This document shows positions 26,653 to 35,372 of a stretch of DNA of 64,000 bases, piece by piece (position 1 is the first letter of the stretch; each line of letters opens with the position of its first letter). Source of the DNA: Lentzea nigeriaca (lineage in GTDB: Bacteria; Actinomycetota; Actinomycetes; Mycobacteriales; Pseudonocardiaceae). Under the pieces are notes generated by a model. It was not told the origin of the DNA. It saw only the letters and a list, made by a program, of their open reading frames with translations, and did no database searches. Location: positions 310,001 through 374,000 of the forward strand of contig NZ_JAFBCX010000003.1 of the NCBI RefSeq assembly GCF_016907955.1, written 5' to 3'. Both the position numbers and the translations under genes were made by a program.

Positions 26653-26684
26653 TGACGCCCTCCTACCTGGGCAGGAGGGCGTCA
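26653..26684 (-). terminator. Hairpin terminator of the SGNH esterase gene
   Basis: A perfect 12-bp stem (26653-26664 with 26673-26684, arm TGACGCCCTCCT) has an 8-base loop and lies 86 bases after the stop of the minus-strand esterase gene. Confidence 0.8.
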
Positions 26685-26769
26685 GAGTCACGAACGGCAG
26701 ATGACGGTGGGGCACCGAATGAGGCAAACCCTGAGGTGGATCAGGTCCCCTTCATCGCCCTTGGCCGGG

Positions 26770-27861
26770 TCATGGCCTCCACTGCTGGTTGGCCTGGCCC
26801 GAGCACGACCACAGCACCAGCTGCGTGCCGTTGGCGGTACCGGCGCCGTTTGCGTCGAGACACAAGCCGGACAGCGCGCTGGTGATCGTGCCGTTGGCGT
26901 TCACGTTCCACTGCTGGTTCGCACCGCCGGTGCAGTCCCAGATCACCGCCTTGGTGCCGTTGGTGGTGCCCCAGCCGTAGGCGTCCAGGCACTTCGAGCC
27001 GTAGACCACCAGCTGCTTCGACGACGTCTGGACCCAGTTCTGGTTGGATCCGCCGTGGCAGTCCCACAGCTGGACCTGGGTGCCGTTGGCCGAGCTCCCG
27101 CCCGCGACGTCGGCACAGCGGCCCGACTGCACGCCGACGATCTGCCTGCCCGTGCTGTCGCCGATGCTGCCCGGCACGCCCCGCAGCGCGGCGTACCAGG
27201 TCGCGGCCATCTTGTCGTAGCCGGTGGCGGTCGGGTGGACGCCGTCGATCAGGTCGGCGGTGGTGATGGCCGAGTGCATGTCGACCAGGTGCACGCGCTT
27301 GCCCGCGTTCCTCTTGCTCTGCACCATTCCCGGGATCGTCGCGTTGTACGCCTGCCCGGCCTGCTCCTGCCCCGCGTTGCTCATCGGGATGATCGTCGCG
27401 ACGAACACGTCGGCGTTGGGCGAGGTCGCGGTGATGCGGTCGACCAAAGCCGACAGGCGTGCGGGCGCGTTGGCCACGTCGAAGTTCTGCAGCACGTCGT
27501 TGGTGCCGATGTGCAGCAGCACCGTGCGCGGGTCGGTGTTGCGGAGCCAGCTGACGATGTTCGCGTCGATCTGGTCGATGCGCCAGCCCGGATGGCCCTC
27601 GTGGTCGTGGTCACCGAGCGAGCCAGGGCCGTTGAACTGCGAGCCGACGAAGTCGACGCGGTAGTTCGCCGCACCGAGGCGCTGCCACAGCCCGATGCGG
27701 TAGCCGCCGGGCACCTGCGTGCCCTCGGTGATCGAGTCGCCGAGCGGCATCACCCGTGTTCCGCCGTTGGACTCCGCGACCGCCGGCGTGGCTGGCAGCA
27801 GCGCGGCGGTGAGCAAAGCGGCGGCGCAGACGATGAGCCGCCGTAGTCCTGCCTGCATCAT
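26770..27861 (-). CDS. Secreted SGNH esterase (CE3-like) with ricin-type lectin domain
   Basis: This 363-residue protein has a signal peptide ending near PATPAVAES, then an SGNH hydrolase with nucleophile Ser in GDSITEGTQVPGGYR, Asn in HIGTNDV and the Asp/His pair in DGVHPTATGY, most like CE3 acetylxylan esterases. A C-terminal beta-trefoil carries three QxW repeats (NQNW, NQQW, NQQW). ATG 27861 is chosen because AGGGAG precedes it. Likely role: deacetylation of xylan or a similar polysaccharide. Two LacI-type palindromes upstream indicate sugar-controlled expression. Confidence 0.9.
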   Translation of the reverse strand: MMQAGLRRLIVCAAALLTAALLPATPAVAESNGGTRVMPLGDSITEGTQVPGGYRIGLWQRLGAANYRVDFVGSQFNGPGSLGDHDHEGHPGWRIDQIDANIVSWLRNTDPRTVLLHIGTNDVLQNFDVANAPARLSALVDRITATSPNADVFVATIIPMSNAGQEQAGQAYNATIPGMVQSKRNAGKRVHLVDMHSAITTADLIDGVHPTATGYDKMAATWYAALRGVPGSIGDSTGRQIVGVQSGRCADVAGGSSANGTQVQLWDCHGGSNQNWVQTSSKQLVVYGSKCLDAYGWGTTNGTKAVIWDCTGGANQQWNVNANGTITSALSGLCLDANGAGTANGTQLVLWSCSGQANQQWRP

Positions 27862-27887
27862 GTTCTCCCTGTCGCAGTCCATGTTGC

Positions 27888-27899
27888 GTTAGCGCTAAC
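27888..27899. promoter_or_regulatory. LacI-type operator GTTAGCGCTAAC
   Basis: This perfect 12-bp palindrome lies 27-38 bases upstream of the esterase ATG. The form with central CG and TTAGCGCTAA core is typical of LacI/GalR family operators and resembles described xylan-gene operators. Confidence 0.75.
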
Positions 27900-28031
27900 A
27901 CTGGATAACGCGAAGGAGTCACGTCAATACGCCTCGCCACTTGAGACGGGCTCACCGACCGCCGGGATTCCTGATGTGAACCAACAGAACTCGCCGGTAA
28001 CGCGTATTGGCGTCTCAGCCGGTACGGCTTC

Positions 28032-28045
28032 TGTTAGCGCTCACA
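28032..28045. promoter_or_regulatory. Second LacI-type operator TGTTAGCGCTCACA
   Basis: A near-perfect palindrome (one mismatch pair) shares the TGTTAGCGCT core with the site at 27888. The centres lie about 145 bases apart, suitable for looping between two LacI dimers. It sits just beyond the 3' end of the LuxR gene. Confidence 0.6.
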
Positions 28046-28055
28046 TGAGGCTCGC

Positions 28056-30362
28056 TCACCTCTGCTGCGACACCCAGGTCGCGACCTGCACCCTCGACCT
28101 GAACCCGAGCTTGACGAGGATGTGCTCGGTGTGGGTCTCCGCGGTCCGCACCGAGATCACCAACCGGTCCGCGATCTCCCGGCTGGTCAGCCCTTCCGCG
28201 ATGAGCTCGGCGATCTCCCGCTCTCGCCGGGTCAGCACGGCGGGCGGCGCCTCCGGCTCGGCGGCCGGCGGCTCCTCGTGCAGCGAGAACGCGACGGTCT
28301 CGTCCACGTCCATCGCCCGCCCGCGCCCGAACGCCTCGTCGAACCCCTTGGCGCCCAGTCGTTCCCGCGCGACGCGTTCGGTTTCCTCGTGGTAGGGGTA
28401 GAGGTGCTGGTAGGTCCGCAGCGGTCGGCCCATGATCTCCCAGATGCGGTCCGCGGCGCCCAGCAGCGTCGCCGCGGTCTCCGCGTGACCCAGCGCGGAC
28501 TCGACCCACGACAGCGACTCGACCGACCAGCCGATTCCGGTGAGGTCGCGGATGTCGCGGCGCAGCCCGATGCTCTCGCGGTACAGCGCGGCTGCCCGGT
28601 CGTGGTCGCCCTGCGCCATCGCGAAGATCCCCATGCTCCACAGCGCGTACGAGCGGTGGAAGCACTCGCCCGCCGGCTCGGTGATCCGCAGCCATTCCTT
28701 GTGGCAGGCGGTGGCACGGGCGACGTCGCCAGCGAGTCCGACCGCGCTCGAGTAGCTCAGCATCAGGTCGAGGCGGCGCGTGACGTCCACCCCCGGTGGC
28801 AACACGGCGATGCCGCGCTCGAAGACGGCGATCGCGGCCGGGAGGTCACCGCTGTACAGGTCGACGCTGCCCTCCACCCAGCAGGCGAAGGCCGTGATGG
28901 TCGGGTCGTCCACGACCTCCTCGATGACCCTGGCGTCGGCCAGCCGCTGCAGGCACACGTCGAACTGGCCGTCCGCCGACGCCAGGCTGCCGTCGGTGAG
29001 CAGGGCCCTGGCTCGCAACGCGGACGGCGGGCACGGGCGGTCGAGGGCACGGGACAACCACAGCCGACCCTCCCTGGCCCAGCCGCGCCCCCACCAGTAG
29101 AAGTGGAACAGCCCGGACAGCATCCGGAACGCGCCGTCCAGCTCCCCCGGCTGTTTCAGGCAGTAGTCCACGGCCGCCTGGACGTTGGCGTGCTCGCGGT
29201 CGAGCCGGGCGAACCACTCCACCTGCCGGGAACTCACCCAGTCGGCGTTGGCCCGCTCGATCAGCCCGAGGTGGAAGTCGCGATGCCTGCGCAAGAGGTC
29301 GTCGTACTCGCCGGTGTCCTTGAGCCGCTCGACGCCGAACTCGCGGATGGTCTCCAGCATCCGGTAGCGCATCACGTCGGCGTGCTGTTCGGCGGCCAGG
29401 ATCGACTTGTCCAGCAGCGACGCCAGGGTGCTCAGCACGTCCTCGGCAGCGAGCCCGCCGCCGGAGCACACGTCCTCCACGGCGTCGAGCTCGAACCCGC
29501 CCGCGAACACGGACAGCCGCGCCCACAGCAGCCTCTCCCGATCCGAGCACAGGCCGTGGCTCCACTCGATGCACGACCGCAGCGTCTGCTGCCGGGTGGG
29601 GACGTGCGGGCGCGGCGCCGTGAACAGCTGGGGCTGGTCCATCAGCCGGGCGAGGATGTCCTTCTCCGACAGCGCGCGCACCCGTGCCGCGGCCAGCTCG
29701 ATCGCGAGCGGGAGGCCGTCCAGGCGATGACAGATCTCGGCCACCACGCTGCCGTTGGCGGCGTTCACGGTGAACCCGAGCCGCACGGACGCCGCGCGTT
29801 CCGCGAACAGCGTCACCGCCTCGGAACCGCTCAGTTCCTGTTCGGCGAGCGGCCCGTCCTCGGCCGGCAGCGTCAGCGGCGGCACGGGCATGACGGCCTC
29901 GCCCACGATGCCCAGGCACTCCCGGCTCGTCGACAGGATCCGCAGCTCGTGGCAGCTCTGCAGCAGCGTCTGGGACAGCTCGGCGACCGCGTCGACGAGG
30001 TGCTCGGAGTTGTCGAGCACCAGCAGCAGCCGACGGGACGCCAGGTAGTCGACCAGCATCTCGAGCGACGTCCTGCCCGCCTCGCGCATGCCCACGGCCA
30101 GCGCCACCGCGTTGGCCACGAGCTCGGCGTCGCGTAGCTCGTCGAGCTCGACCAGCACCACCCCGTCGGGGAACGCCCTGCGCACGGCCCGGCACACCTC
30201 CAGGGCGAGGCGGGTCTTGCCGACTCCGCCCGGTCCTGTCAGAGTTACCAAGCGTGACGTCTGCAGCAGGCTTCTGACCTCGTCCACCTCGCGCCTGCGC
30301 CCGACGAAGCTGCTCAGCTCCAGAGGTAGACCTGTCGTTCTCCTCCGGACGACCGTGCCCAT
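28056..30362 (-). CDS. Large ATP-binding LuxR family regulator
   Basis: This 768-residue regulator has an N-terminal STAND-type ATPase with P-loop TGPGGVGKTRLAL and a Walker B-like LLLVLDNSEHLVD, a helical/TPR-like middle part, and a C-terminal LuxR helix-turn-helix (LTRREREIAELIAEGLTSRE, VISVRTAETHTEHILVKLG). Such proteins act as switch-type activators. ATG 30362 begins just before the ATPase region; upstream codons look non-coding. It is an orphan, with no gene fused or coupled to it. Confidence 0.9.
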   Translation of the reverse strand: MGTVVRRRTTGLPLELSSFVGRRREVDEVRSLLQTSRLVTLTGPGGVGKTRLALEVCRAVRRAFPDGVVLVELDELRDAELVANAVALAVGMREAGRTSLEMLVDYLASRRLLLVLDNSEHLVDAVAELSQTLLQSCHELRILSTSRECLGIVGEAVMPVPPLTLPAEDGPLAEQELSGSEAVTLFAERAASVRLGFTVNAANGSVVAEICHRLDGLPLAIELAAARVRALSEKDILARLMDQPQLFTAPRPHVPTRQQTLRSCIEWSHGLCSDRERLLWARLSVFAGGFELDAVEDVCSGGGLAAEDVLSTLASLLDKSILAAEQHADVMRYRMLETIREFGVERLKDTGEYDDLLRRHRDFHLGLIERANADWVSSRQVEWFARLDREHANVQAAVDYCLKQPGELDGAFRMLSGLFHFYWWGRGWAREGRLWLSRALDRPCPPSALRARALLTDGSLASADGQFDVCLQRLADARVIEEVVDDPTITAFACWVEGSVDLYSGDLPAAIAVFERGIAVLPPGVDVTRRLDLMLSYSSAVGLAGDVARATACHKEWLRITEPAGECFHRSYALWSMGIFAMAQGDHDRAAALYRESIGLRRDIRDLTGIGWSVESLSWVESALGHAETAATLLGAADRIWEIMGRPLRTYQHLYPYHEETERVARERLGAKGFDEAFGRGRAMDVDETVAFSLHEEPPAAEPEAPPAVLTRREREIAELIAEGLTSREIADRLVISVRTAETHTEHILVKLGFRSRVQVATWVSQQR

Positions 30363-30485
30363 ACCGACGAACGGTAGTGCGGTCCCCGCGGGCCCGCAGG
30401 AAAGAACACGCAACAATTCGGAATCCGTAGGCTTCTACGTACTCCTCCCGATGTGGCCGCGCCGCGTGCCGAGCACGCTTTCTGC

Positions 30486-30659
30486 ATGTGCCAGCATGAG
30501 CCGAAGTGCCCCGCCGCAGCGGAACCGCGCGGCCAGCGGGCAGAGATCGTCGTCTCCCACCCCGAGCAGGGCTGGTACCTGCTCTGCAACGGGATCGTCC
30601 TGTTCGACGACGGGGGCCTGATGATGCCCGACCACAGCGTCATCGCTCCCGCCGCCTGA
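30486..30659 (+). CDS. Small DUF5999 family protein
   Basis: This 57-residue protein begins MCQHEPKCPAA and contains SHPEQGWYLLCNGIVLFDD, closely matching the DUF5999 family found in most streptomycetes and relatives. Cysteines 2 and 8 with His 4 could bind a metal. The function is unknown. It stands alone in the gap between the LuxR and LacI genes. Confidence 0.85.
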   Translation: MCQHEPKCPAAAEPRGQRAEIVVSHPEQGWYLLCNGIVLFDDGGLMMPDHSVIAPAA

Positions 30660-30848
30660 TCTCGTTCGGGGGCGGCCTGAGTCCCGTCGGTTGCCCTCAA
30701 ACGTGCCCGGTGGTTCCCCGACGTCGGTGTCGACTCCCCCCTCTCGACACCGACGCGCACCGGGCGGACGGGGTGGACGGCCTGCTCGCCGCAGCGCGCC
30801 TCTGCGGTCGGGTCGTCCGCCCCGTGATCCCACTACCGGAGAACCGCC

Positions 30849-30986
30849 ATGACCATCGATTCACCACCGCAGCCGTGCCCGCGGTGCCTGCGGCCGACGG
30901 TGCTCGTGACGAACCGCCGCGGCCGCGAGTGGCTGCACGTCGGCACCTGGCTGGCCCGGTGCGGCCAGGTCGTGCGGGCCGGCTGA
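30849..30986 (+). CDS. Small CPRC-motif protein (45 residues)
   Basis: ATG 30849 follows GGAGAACC at good spacing and opens a 45-codon frame starting MTIDSPPQPCPRCLRPTVLV, with REWLHVGTWLARCG near the end. The CPRC pair plus a third Cys and a His looks like a miniature zinc ribbon. The third-position G/C content is high. I do not recognise the family. Its stop lies 4 bases before the convergent lacI stop. Confidence 0.6.
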   Translation: MTIDSPPQPCPRCLRPTVLVTNRRGREWLHVGTWLARCGQVVRAG

Positions 30987-30989
30987 CCC

Positions 30990-32021
30990 TCAGGATCCGC
31001 AGGAGTCCCTGACGACCAACCTGGTCGGCAGGATCACCGGGTCCTCACGGCAGCCGCCGGTGATCATCGCCATGATCGCCTTGGCCGCCGCCACGCCGAA
31101 CCCCGGCTTGTCCTGCGCCACCGTCGTGAGCGCCGGATCGACCACGGACGCGATCTCGATGTCGTCGAACCCGACGATCGCCAGGTCGGCCGGCACGCGC
31201 AGTCCCGCGGCGCGGGCGGCACGCAGTGCGCCGACCGCCATCTCGTCGCTCGCCGCGAACACGGCCGTGGGCGGCTCGTCGAGCGCCAGAAGTCGTTGCA
31301 TGGCAAGTGTTCCGCTCGTGCGGTAGAAGTCACCGGCGACGACGTACTGGGCACGCGATGGCAGACCGGCTTCCTCCAACGCCTTGCGGTAGCCCGAGAC
31401 ACGGGCTTCGGAGGGCTGGTTGCCCGGTGGGCCGGTGATCATGGCGATCCGGGTGTGGCCGAGTCCTGCCAGGTGGCCGGCGGCCTCGCGGGCGCCGCCC
31501 TCGTTGTCCGAGGTCACGTAGGTGGCTTTGGGGCCGTCGACGGCGACGTCCAGCGCGACGCACGGCACGCCCGACTGCGCGAACGCCTCGAACGCCTCCG
31601 CGTCCGAGCCGCTGTCGATCAGGACCAGCCCGCCGAGGTGGTGCCGGCGGGTCATGTTCACGTAGCCCACCGGATCCGCGAGCGAGGCGCCGACCTCGCG
31701 GGCGTCGCCGCTCGTCGCGAGCATCAGCAGGTGGTAGCCGTGCGCGCTGAGCGCGGATTTCAGCCCGATGAGCAGGTCCTGCAGGTACGGGTGCCGCCAG
31801 CCGGGCCTGCGGTGGTCGGTGTCCCAGACCAGTCCGATCATCGTGGACTGCTTCGTCGACAACGCCCGCGCGGACTCGTTGGGCTGGTAGCCCAGCTCCC
31901 GCGCGACCCGCAGCACCCGTTCCCGCGTTTCCTCGTTGACCGTTTCCGGCTGGTTGAAGACGCGCGACACCGTTGCCACGGACACGCCACAGAGCTGGGC
32001 GATCTCTCGCCCGGTCGCCAT
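30990..32021 (-). CDS. LacI family transcriptional regulator
   Basis: This 343-residue repressor has REIAQLCGVSVATVSRVFNQ (DNA-binding helices) and the hinge LGYQPNESARALSTKQS, followed by a periplasmic-binding-protein-like domain (LVLIDSGSD, AVFAASDEMAVGALRA, AIVGFDDIEIASVVDPALTT). It is divergent from the sugar ABC importer and beta-glucosidase genes and probably represses them until the sugar is present. A half-palindromic LacI-type site lies 19 bases upstream of its ATG. Confidence 0.95.
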   Translation of the reverse strand: MATGREIAQLCGVSVATVSRVFNQPETVNEETRERVLRVARELGYQPNESARALSTKQSTMIGLVWDTDHRRPGWRHPYLQDLLIGLKSALSAHGYHLLMLATSGDAREVGASLADPVGYVNMTRRHHLGGLVLIDSGSDAEAFEAFAQSGVPCVALDVAVDGPKATYVTSDNEGGAREAAGHLAGLGHTRIAMITGPPGNQPSEARVSGYRKALEEAGLPSRAQYVVAGDFYRTSGTLAMQRLLALDEPPTAVFAASDEMAVGALRAARAAGLRVPADLAIVGFDDIEIASVVDPALTTVAQDKPGFGVAAAKAIMAMITGGCREDPVILPTRLVVRDSCGS

Positions 32022-32039
32022 CGGACCCTCCGTTTCACC

Positions 32040-32051
32040 GTAAGCGGTTAC
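32040..32051. promoter_or_regulatory. LacI-type operator candidate GTAAGCGGTTAC
   Basis: A 12-base near-palindrome (10 of 12 positions symmetric) lies 19-30 bases upstream of the lacI ATG in the lacI/importer intergenic region. A related but broken copy, GTAACCCGGTTG, lies at 32135-32146, next to a TTGACG box (32121-32126) facing the importer. These are likely autoregulatory and operon sites. Confidence 0.5.
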
Positions 32052-32255
32052 ATCACCGTACGAGCAGCAGTTGCCCTAGTCAAACGCGCGCAGCAGACAA
32101 CGCCTTTATCGTTTTGTTACTTGACGGGCGTCGCGTAACCCGGTTGTCATAGGCACCACACATCACCGGCTGTCGATTCGTCCTGACGCCGGTTCACCCG
32201 CCCCACGAACACCTTTCTCTGCTTCAGCGCGCCCAGAAAACGACGGAGGCCTGGA

Positions 32256-33509
32256 ATGCGCCCCAAAGCACTTGCCATCGGCTGCGCCGCGCTGGCGACA
32301 GCCGTGGTGCTCAGCGGTTGCGGCAGCGGCACCACGTCCGGCGGCAAGACCAAGCTGACCATCGGGCTGTTCGGCAACTTCGGTTACGCCGAGCTGCTCA
32401 AGGAGTACGCGAGCACACATCCGGACGTCGAGATCACCGACCGCACCGCGTCCTACTCCGACCACCACAAGAACCTCGCCGCCCACCTCGCCACCAACAA
32501 CGGCGCGGCGGACATCGAGGCGGTCGACACCGGGTACATCAACCAGTTCAAGGCCACACCGGACAAGTTCGTCGACTTCAACACCAAGGGCGGTGACCAG
32601 CTCGAGGACCGCTGGCTGCCGTGGAAGTGGGAGGCCTCGCTCAGCAAGGACGGCAAGCAGATCGGCTACGGCACCGACATCGGCGGCCTGGCCATCTGCT
32701 ACCGCCGCGACCTGCTGCAGAAGGCCGGACTGCCCGCGGACCGCGACCAGGTCGCGGCCCTGTGGCCGACCTGGCAGGACTTCATCGCCGCGGGCAAGCG
32801 GTTCCAGACCAACGCCCCCGAGGGCGTGAAGTGGTTCGACGGCGGCCCGACCGTGCTCAACGCGATCGTCGGCCAGGCTTCCGTCGGCTACTACGACAAG
32901 TCCGACAAGATCACCGTGGGCGACAACAAGGAGATCAAGGCGGGCTGGGACCTCGTGGTCGACGGCGTGCAGGCCGGTCTGTCGGCGAAGCTGCTGTACT
33001 CCACGCCGGTCTGGAACACCGGCTTCAAGCAGGGCCAGTTCGCGACGGTGACCTGCCCGGCCTGGCAGATGGCCAAGATCAAGGACCAGGCGCCGGACGC
33101 CGCCGGCAAGTGGGACGTGACGTCCGTGCCGGGCGGTGGCGGCAACTGGGGCGGCTCGTACCTGACGGTTCCCAAGCAGGGCAAGAACGTCGACAAGGCC
33201 GTGGAGCTCGCCGCGTGGCTGACCGCTCCCGAGCAGCAGGCCAGGGTGTTCACCACCTCCGGGCTCCTGCCGTCGACGCCGAAGCTCTACGACGACCCGG
33301 CGATCGTGGGCTACAAGAACCCGTTCTTCAACGACGCTCCCGTGGGCAAGCTGTTCACCGACGCCGCGAAGAAGCTGCAGCCGCAGTACCAGGGGCCGAA
33401 GGCCGGTGACATCCAGACCGCGATCGGCAACGCGATGCAGCGCGTCGAGCAGGGCAAGCAGAACGGCGAGGAATCGTGGCGCCAGTTCGTAGCCGATGTC
33501 CAGAAGTGA
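32256..33509 (+). CDS. ABC sugar importer, solute-binding lipoprotein
   Basis: This 417-residue lipoprotein has a signal peptide with lipobox LSGC and mature protein starting at the Cys, and a family 1 extracellular solute-binding fold (ITIGLF-like start, YGTDIGGLAICYRRDLLQKA, WLTAPEQQARVF). It captures an oligosaccharide outside the membrane for the two permeases downstream. GGAGG precedes the ATG. The adjacent GH1 enzyme suggests cellobiose or another beta-glucoside as ligand. Confidence 0.95.
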   Translation: MRPKALAIGCAALATAVVLSGCGSGTTSGGKTKLTIGLFGNFGYAELLKEYASTHPDVEITDRTASYSDHHKNLAAHLATNNGAADIEAVDTGYINQFKATPDKFVDFNTKGGDQLEDRWLPWKWEASLSKDGKQIGYGTDIGGLAICYRRDLLQKAGLPADRDQVAALWPTWQDFIAAGKRFQTNAPEGVKWFDGGPTVLNAIVGQASVGYYDKSDKITVGDNKEIKAGWDLVVDGVQAGLSAKLLYSTPVWNTGFKQGQFATVTCPAWQMAKIKDQAPDAAGKWDVTSVPGGGGNWGGSYLTVPKQGKNVDKAVELAAWLTAPEQQARVFTTSGLLPSTPKLYDDPAIVGYKNPFFNDAPVGKLFTDAAKKLQPQYQGPKAGDIQTAIGNAMQRVEQGKQNGEESWRQFVADVQK

Positions 33510-33531
33510 CGGACGTCCGGAAGTGACGGAC

Positions 33532-34452
33532 ATGCCAGTGATCGACAAAACGGCCAGAAGGCACCGCTGGGACACCAGGTTCGCGCCGTACGGGTACGTG
33601 GCGCCGTACTTCCTGCTCTTCGGGGTCTTCGGCCTGTTCCCGCTGCTCTACACGATCTGGGTCTCGCTGCAGCACCGCAACCTGCTCGACGAGGGCGGCG
33701 CGTCCGTCGTCTGGTTCGACAACTACGCACGGCTGCTGGTGGACCCGTACTTCTGGAACGCCATGGGCAACACGATGAGCCTGTGGCTGCTGACCACCGT
33801 CCCGCAGATCCTGTTCGCGCTGGGCATCGCCGCGTTGCTCAACCGCAAGGTCAGGACCCGCACGCTGTTCCGGATGGGCGTGATCCTGCCGAACATCACC
33901 TCCGTGGCGGCGGTGACGATCATCTTCGCCCAGCTGTTCGGCAGGGACTTCGGGCTGATCAACTGGGTGCTGGAGCTGTTCGGTGCCGGCCACGTCGACT
34001 GGCAGGCGGGCACCGCCACGTCGCACGTCGCGATCGCCGTGATGGTGGTGTGGCGCTGGACGGGCTACCACGCGCTGATCTTCCTGGCGTCGATGCAGGC
34101 GATCTCGCCCAGCCTGTACGAGGCGGCCACCTTGGACGGCGCGAGCGGCCGGCAGCAGTTCTGGCGCATCACGGTTCCGCTGCTGCGGCCGCAGATCATC
34201 TTCTCCACGATCATCGCGACCACCGGGAACATGCGCCTGCTCGCCGAACCGCTGCTGTTCAACCCCGGCGCCGCGGCCGCGACGGGTGGTTCGGACCGGC
34301 AGTTCCAGACCGCCGCGCTCTACCTCTACGAGCAGGGCTTCACCAACTACGACTTCGGGTACAGCTCGGCCATCGCGGTCGTGCTGGCGATCGCCACCGT
34401 CATCGTCGCCGGTCTCGGCTACCTGGTGACCAAACGGATCCAGACGGAGTGA
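33532..34452 (+). CDS. ABC sugar importer, permease subunit 1
   Basis: This 306-residue MalF-type permease has six hydrophobic helices and the ATPase-contact loop EAATLDGASGRQQFWRITVP (EAA motif). It begins at ATG 33532, 22 bases after the binding-protein gene; ATG 33496 would overlap that gene and lacks a ribosome site. It forms the membrane pore with the next gene. Confidence 0.93.
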   Translation: MPVIDKTARRHRWDTRFAPYGYVAPYFLLFGVFGLFPLLYTIWVSLQHRNLLDEGGASVVWFDNYARLLVDPYFWNAMGNTMSLWLLTTVPQILFALGIAALLNRKVRTRTLFRMGVILPNITSVAAVTIIFAQLFGRDFGLINWVLELFGAGHVDWQAGTATSHVAIAVMVVWRWTGYHALIFLASMQAISPSLYEAATLDGASGRQQFWRITVPLLRPQIIFSTIIATTGNMRLLAEPLLFNPGAAAATGGSDRQFQTAALYLYEQGFTNYDFGYSSAIAVVLAIATVIVAGLGYLVTKRIQTE

Positions 34453-34459
34453 GGACACC

Positions 34460-35350
34460 ATGACCGCAGTGCTGGATCCTCCCGCGCCGGTACGACGTCC
34501 CGCCGGGCCCGCGGTGCGGGCGCGCAGGCTGGCCAGGCGCGTGGCGGGACCGTGGACGTACGCCGCCCTGATCGCGGTGCTCGCCGGCTCGGCGTTCCCG
34601 GTGTACTGGTCGTTCGTGGTGTCGTCGCAGACACCGGACGCGATCGACCGCGTGCCACCGGTGCTGGTGCCGGGCGGCAACCTATTCGCCAACATCGCCC
34701 GCGTCTTCGACACCACGGACTTCGCGCTGGCGTTGACGAACTCGATCGTGGTGTCGGGCACGGTCACCGTGTCGGTCGTGTTCTTCTCCACCCTGGCCGG
34801 GTTCGCGTTCGCCAAGCTGAAGTTCCGTGGGCGCAACGTGTTGCTGCTGCTCATCATCGCCACGCAGGCGATCCCGACCGAGCTCGGCATCATCCCGCTC
34901 TACATGATGATGAGCGAGTTCGGCTGGGCGGGGCAGATCCACGCGGTGATCGTGCCGGGGCTCGTGACCGCGTTCGGGGTGTTCTTCATGCGGCAGTACT
35001 TCGAGCGGGCGATCCCCGACGAGCTGCTCGAGGCGGGCATGATGGACGGCTGCCACTCGCTGCGGCTGTTCTGGCACATCGCGCTGCCCGCGGCCCGGCC
35101 CGCGGCCGCCGTGCTCGGGTTGTTCACGTTCATGCAGGCGTGGAACGACTTCTTCTGGCCGCTCGTGGTGCTGGTGCCGGAGAACCCGACGGTGCAGACC
35201 GCACTGTCCACTTTGGCCAGCGGCTACACCACCGACTACACGCTGGTGCTGACCGCCGCGACGATCGGCACGGTACCCGTGCTGGCCGTGTTCCTGTTGT
35301 TCGGCCGCCAGATCGTCGGCGGCATCATGTCGGGCGCCGTCAAGGGCTGA
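34460..35350 (+). CDS. ABC sugar importer, permease subunit 2
   Basis: This 296-residue MalG-type permease has six hydrophobic helices and the EAA-type loop EAGMMDGCHSLRLFWHIALP. It follows the first permease by 7 bases with GAGGAC before the ATG. No ATPase gene is in the operon; in actinomycetes a shared MsiK-type ATPase encoded elsewhere usually energises such importers. Confidence 0.93.
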   Translation: MTAVLDPPAPVRRPAGPAVRARRLARRVAGPWTYAALIAVLAGSAFPVYWSFVVSSQTPDAIDRVPPVLVPGGNLFANIARVFDTTDFALALTNSIVVSGTVTVSVVFFSTLAGFAFAKLKFRGRNVLLLLIIATQAIPTELGIIPLYMMMSEFGWAGQIHAVIVPGLVTAFGVFFMRQYFERAIPDELLEAGMMDGCHSLRLFWHIALPAARPAAAVLGLFTFMQAWNDFFWPLVVLVPENPTVQTALSTLASGYTTDYTLVLTAATIGTVPVLAVFLLFGRQIVGGIMSGAVKG

Positions 35351-35372
35351 CCTGGAGTCAAGGAGTGATGTC

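Larger units (their letters stand above)
25694..26769. other. Decayed accessory DNA without an intact gene
   Basis: This stretch of about 1.1 kb has lower G/C content than its surroundings, and no frame looks like an intact gene. It contains the DUF5753 remnant at 25980-26213, a possible DUF397 relic at 26366-26490, and the terminator hairpin at 26653-26684. I see nothing else in it. Confidence 0.6.
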
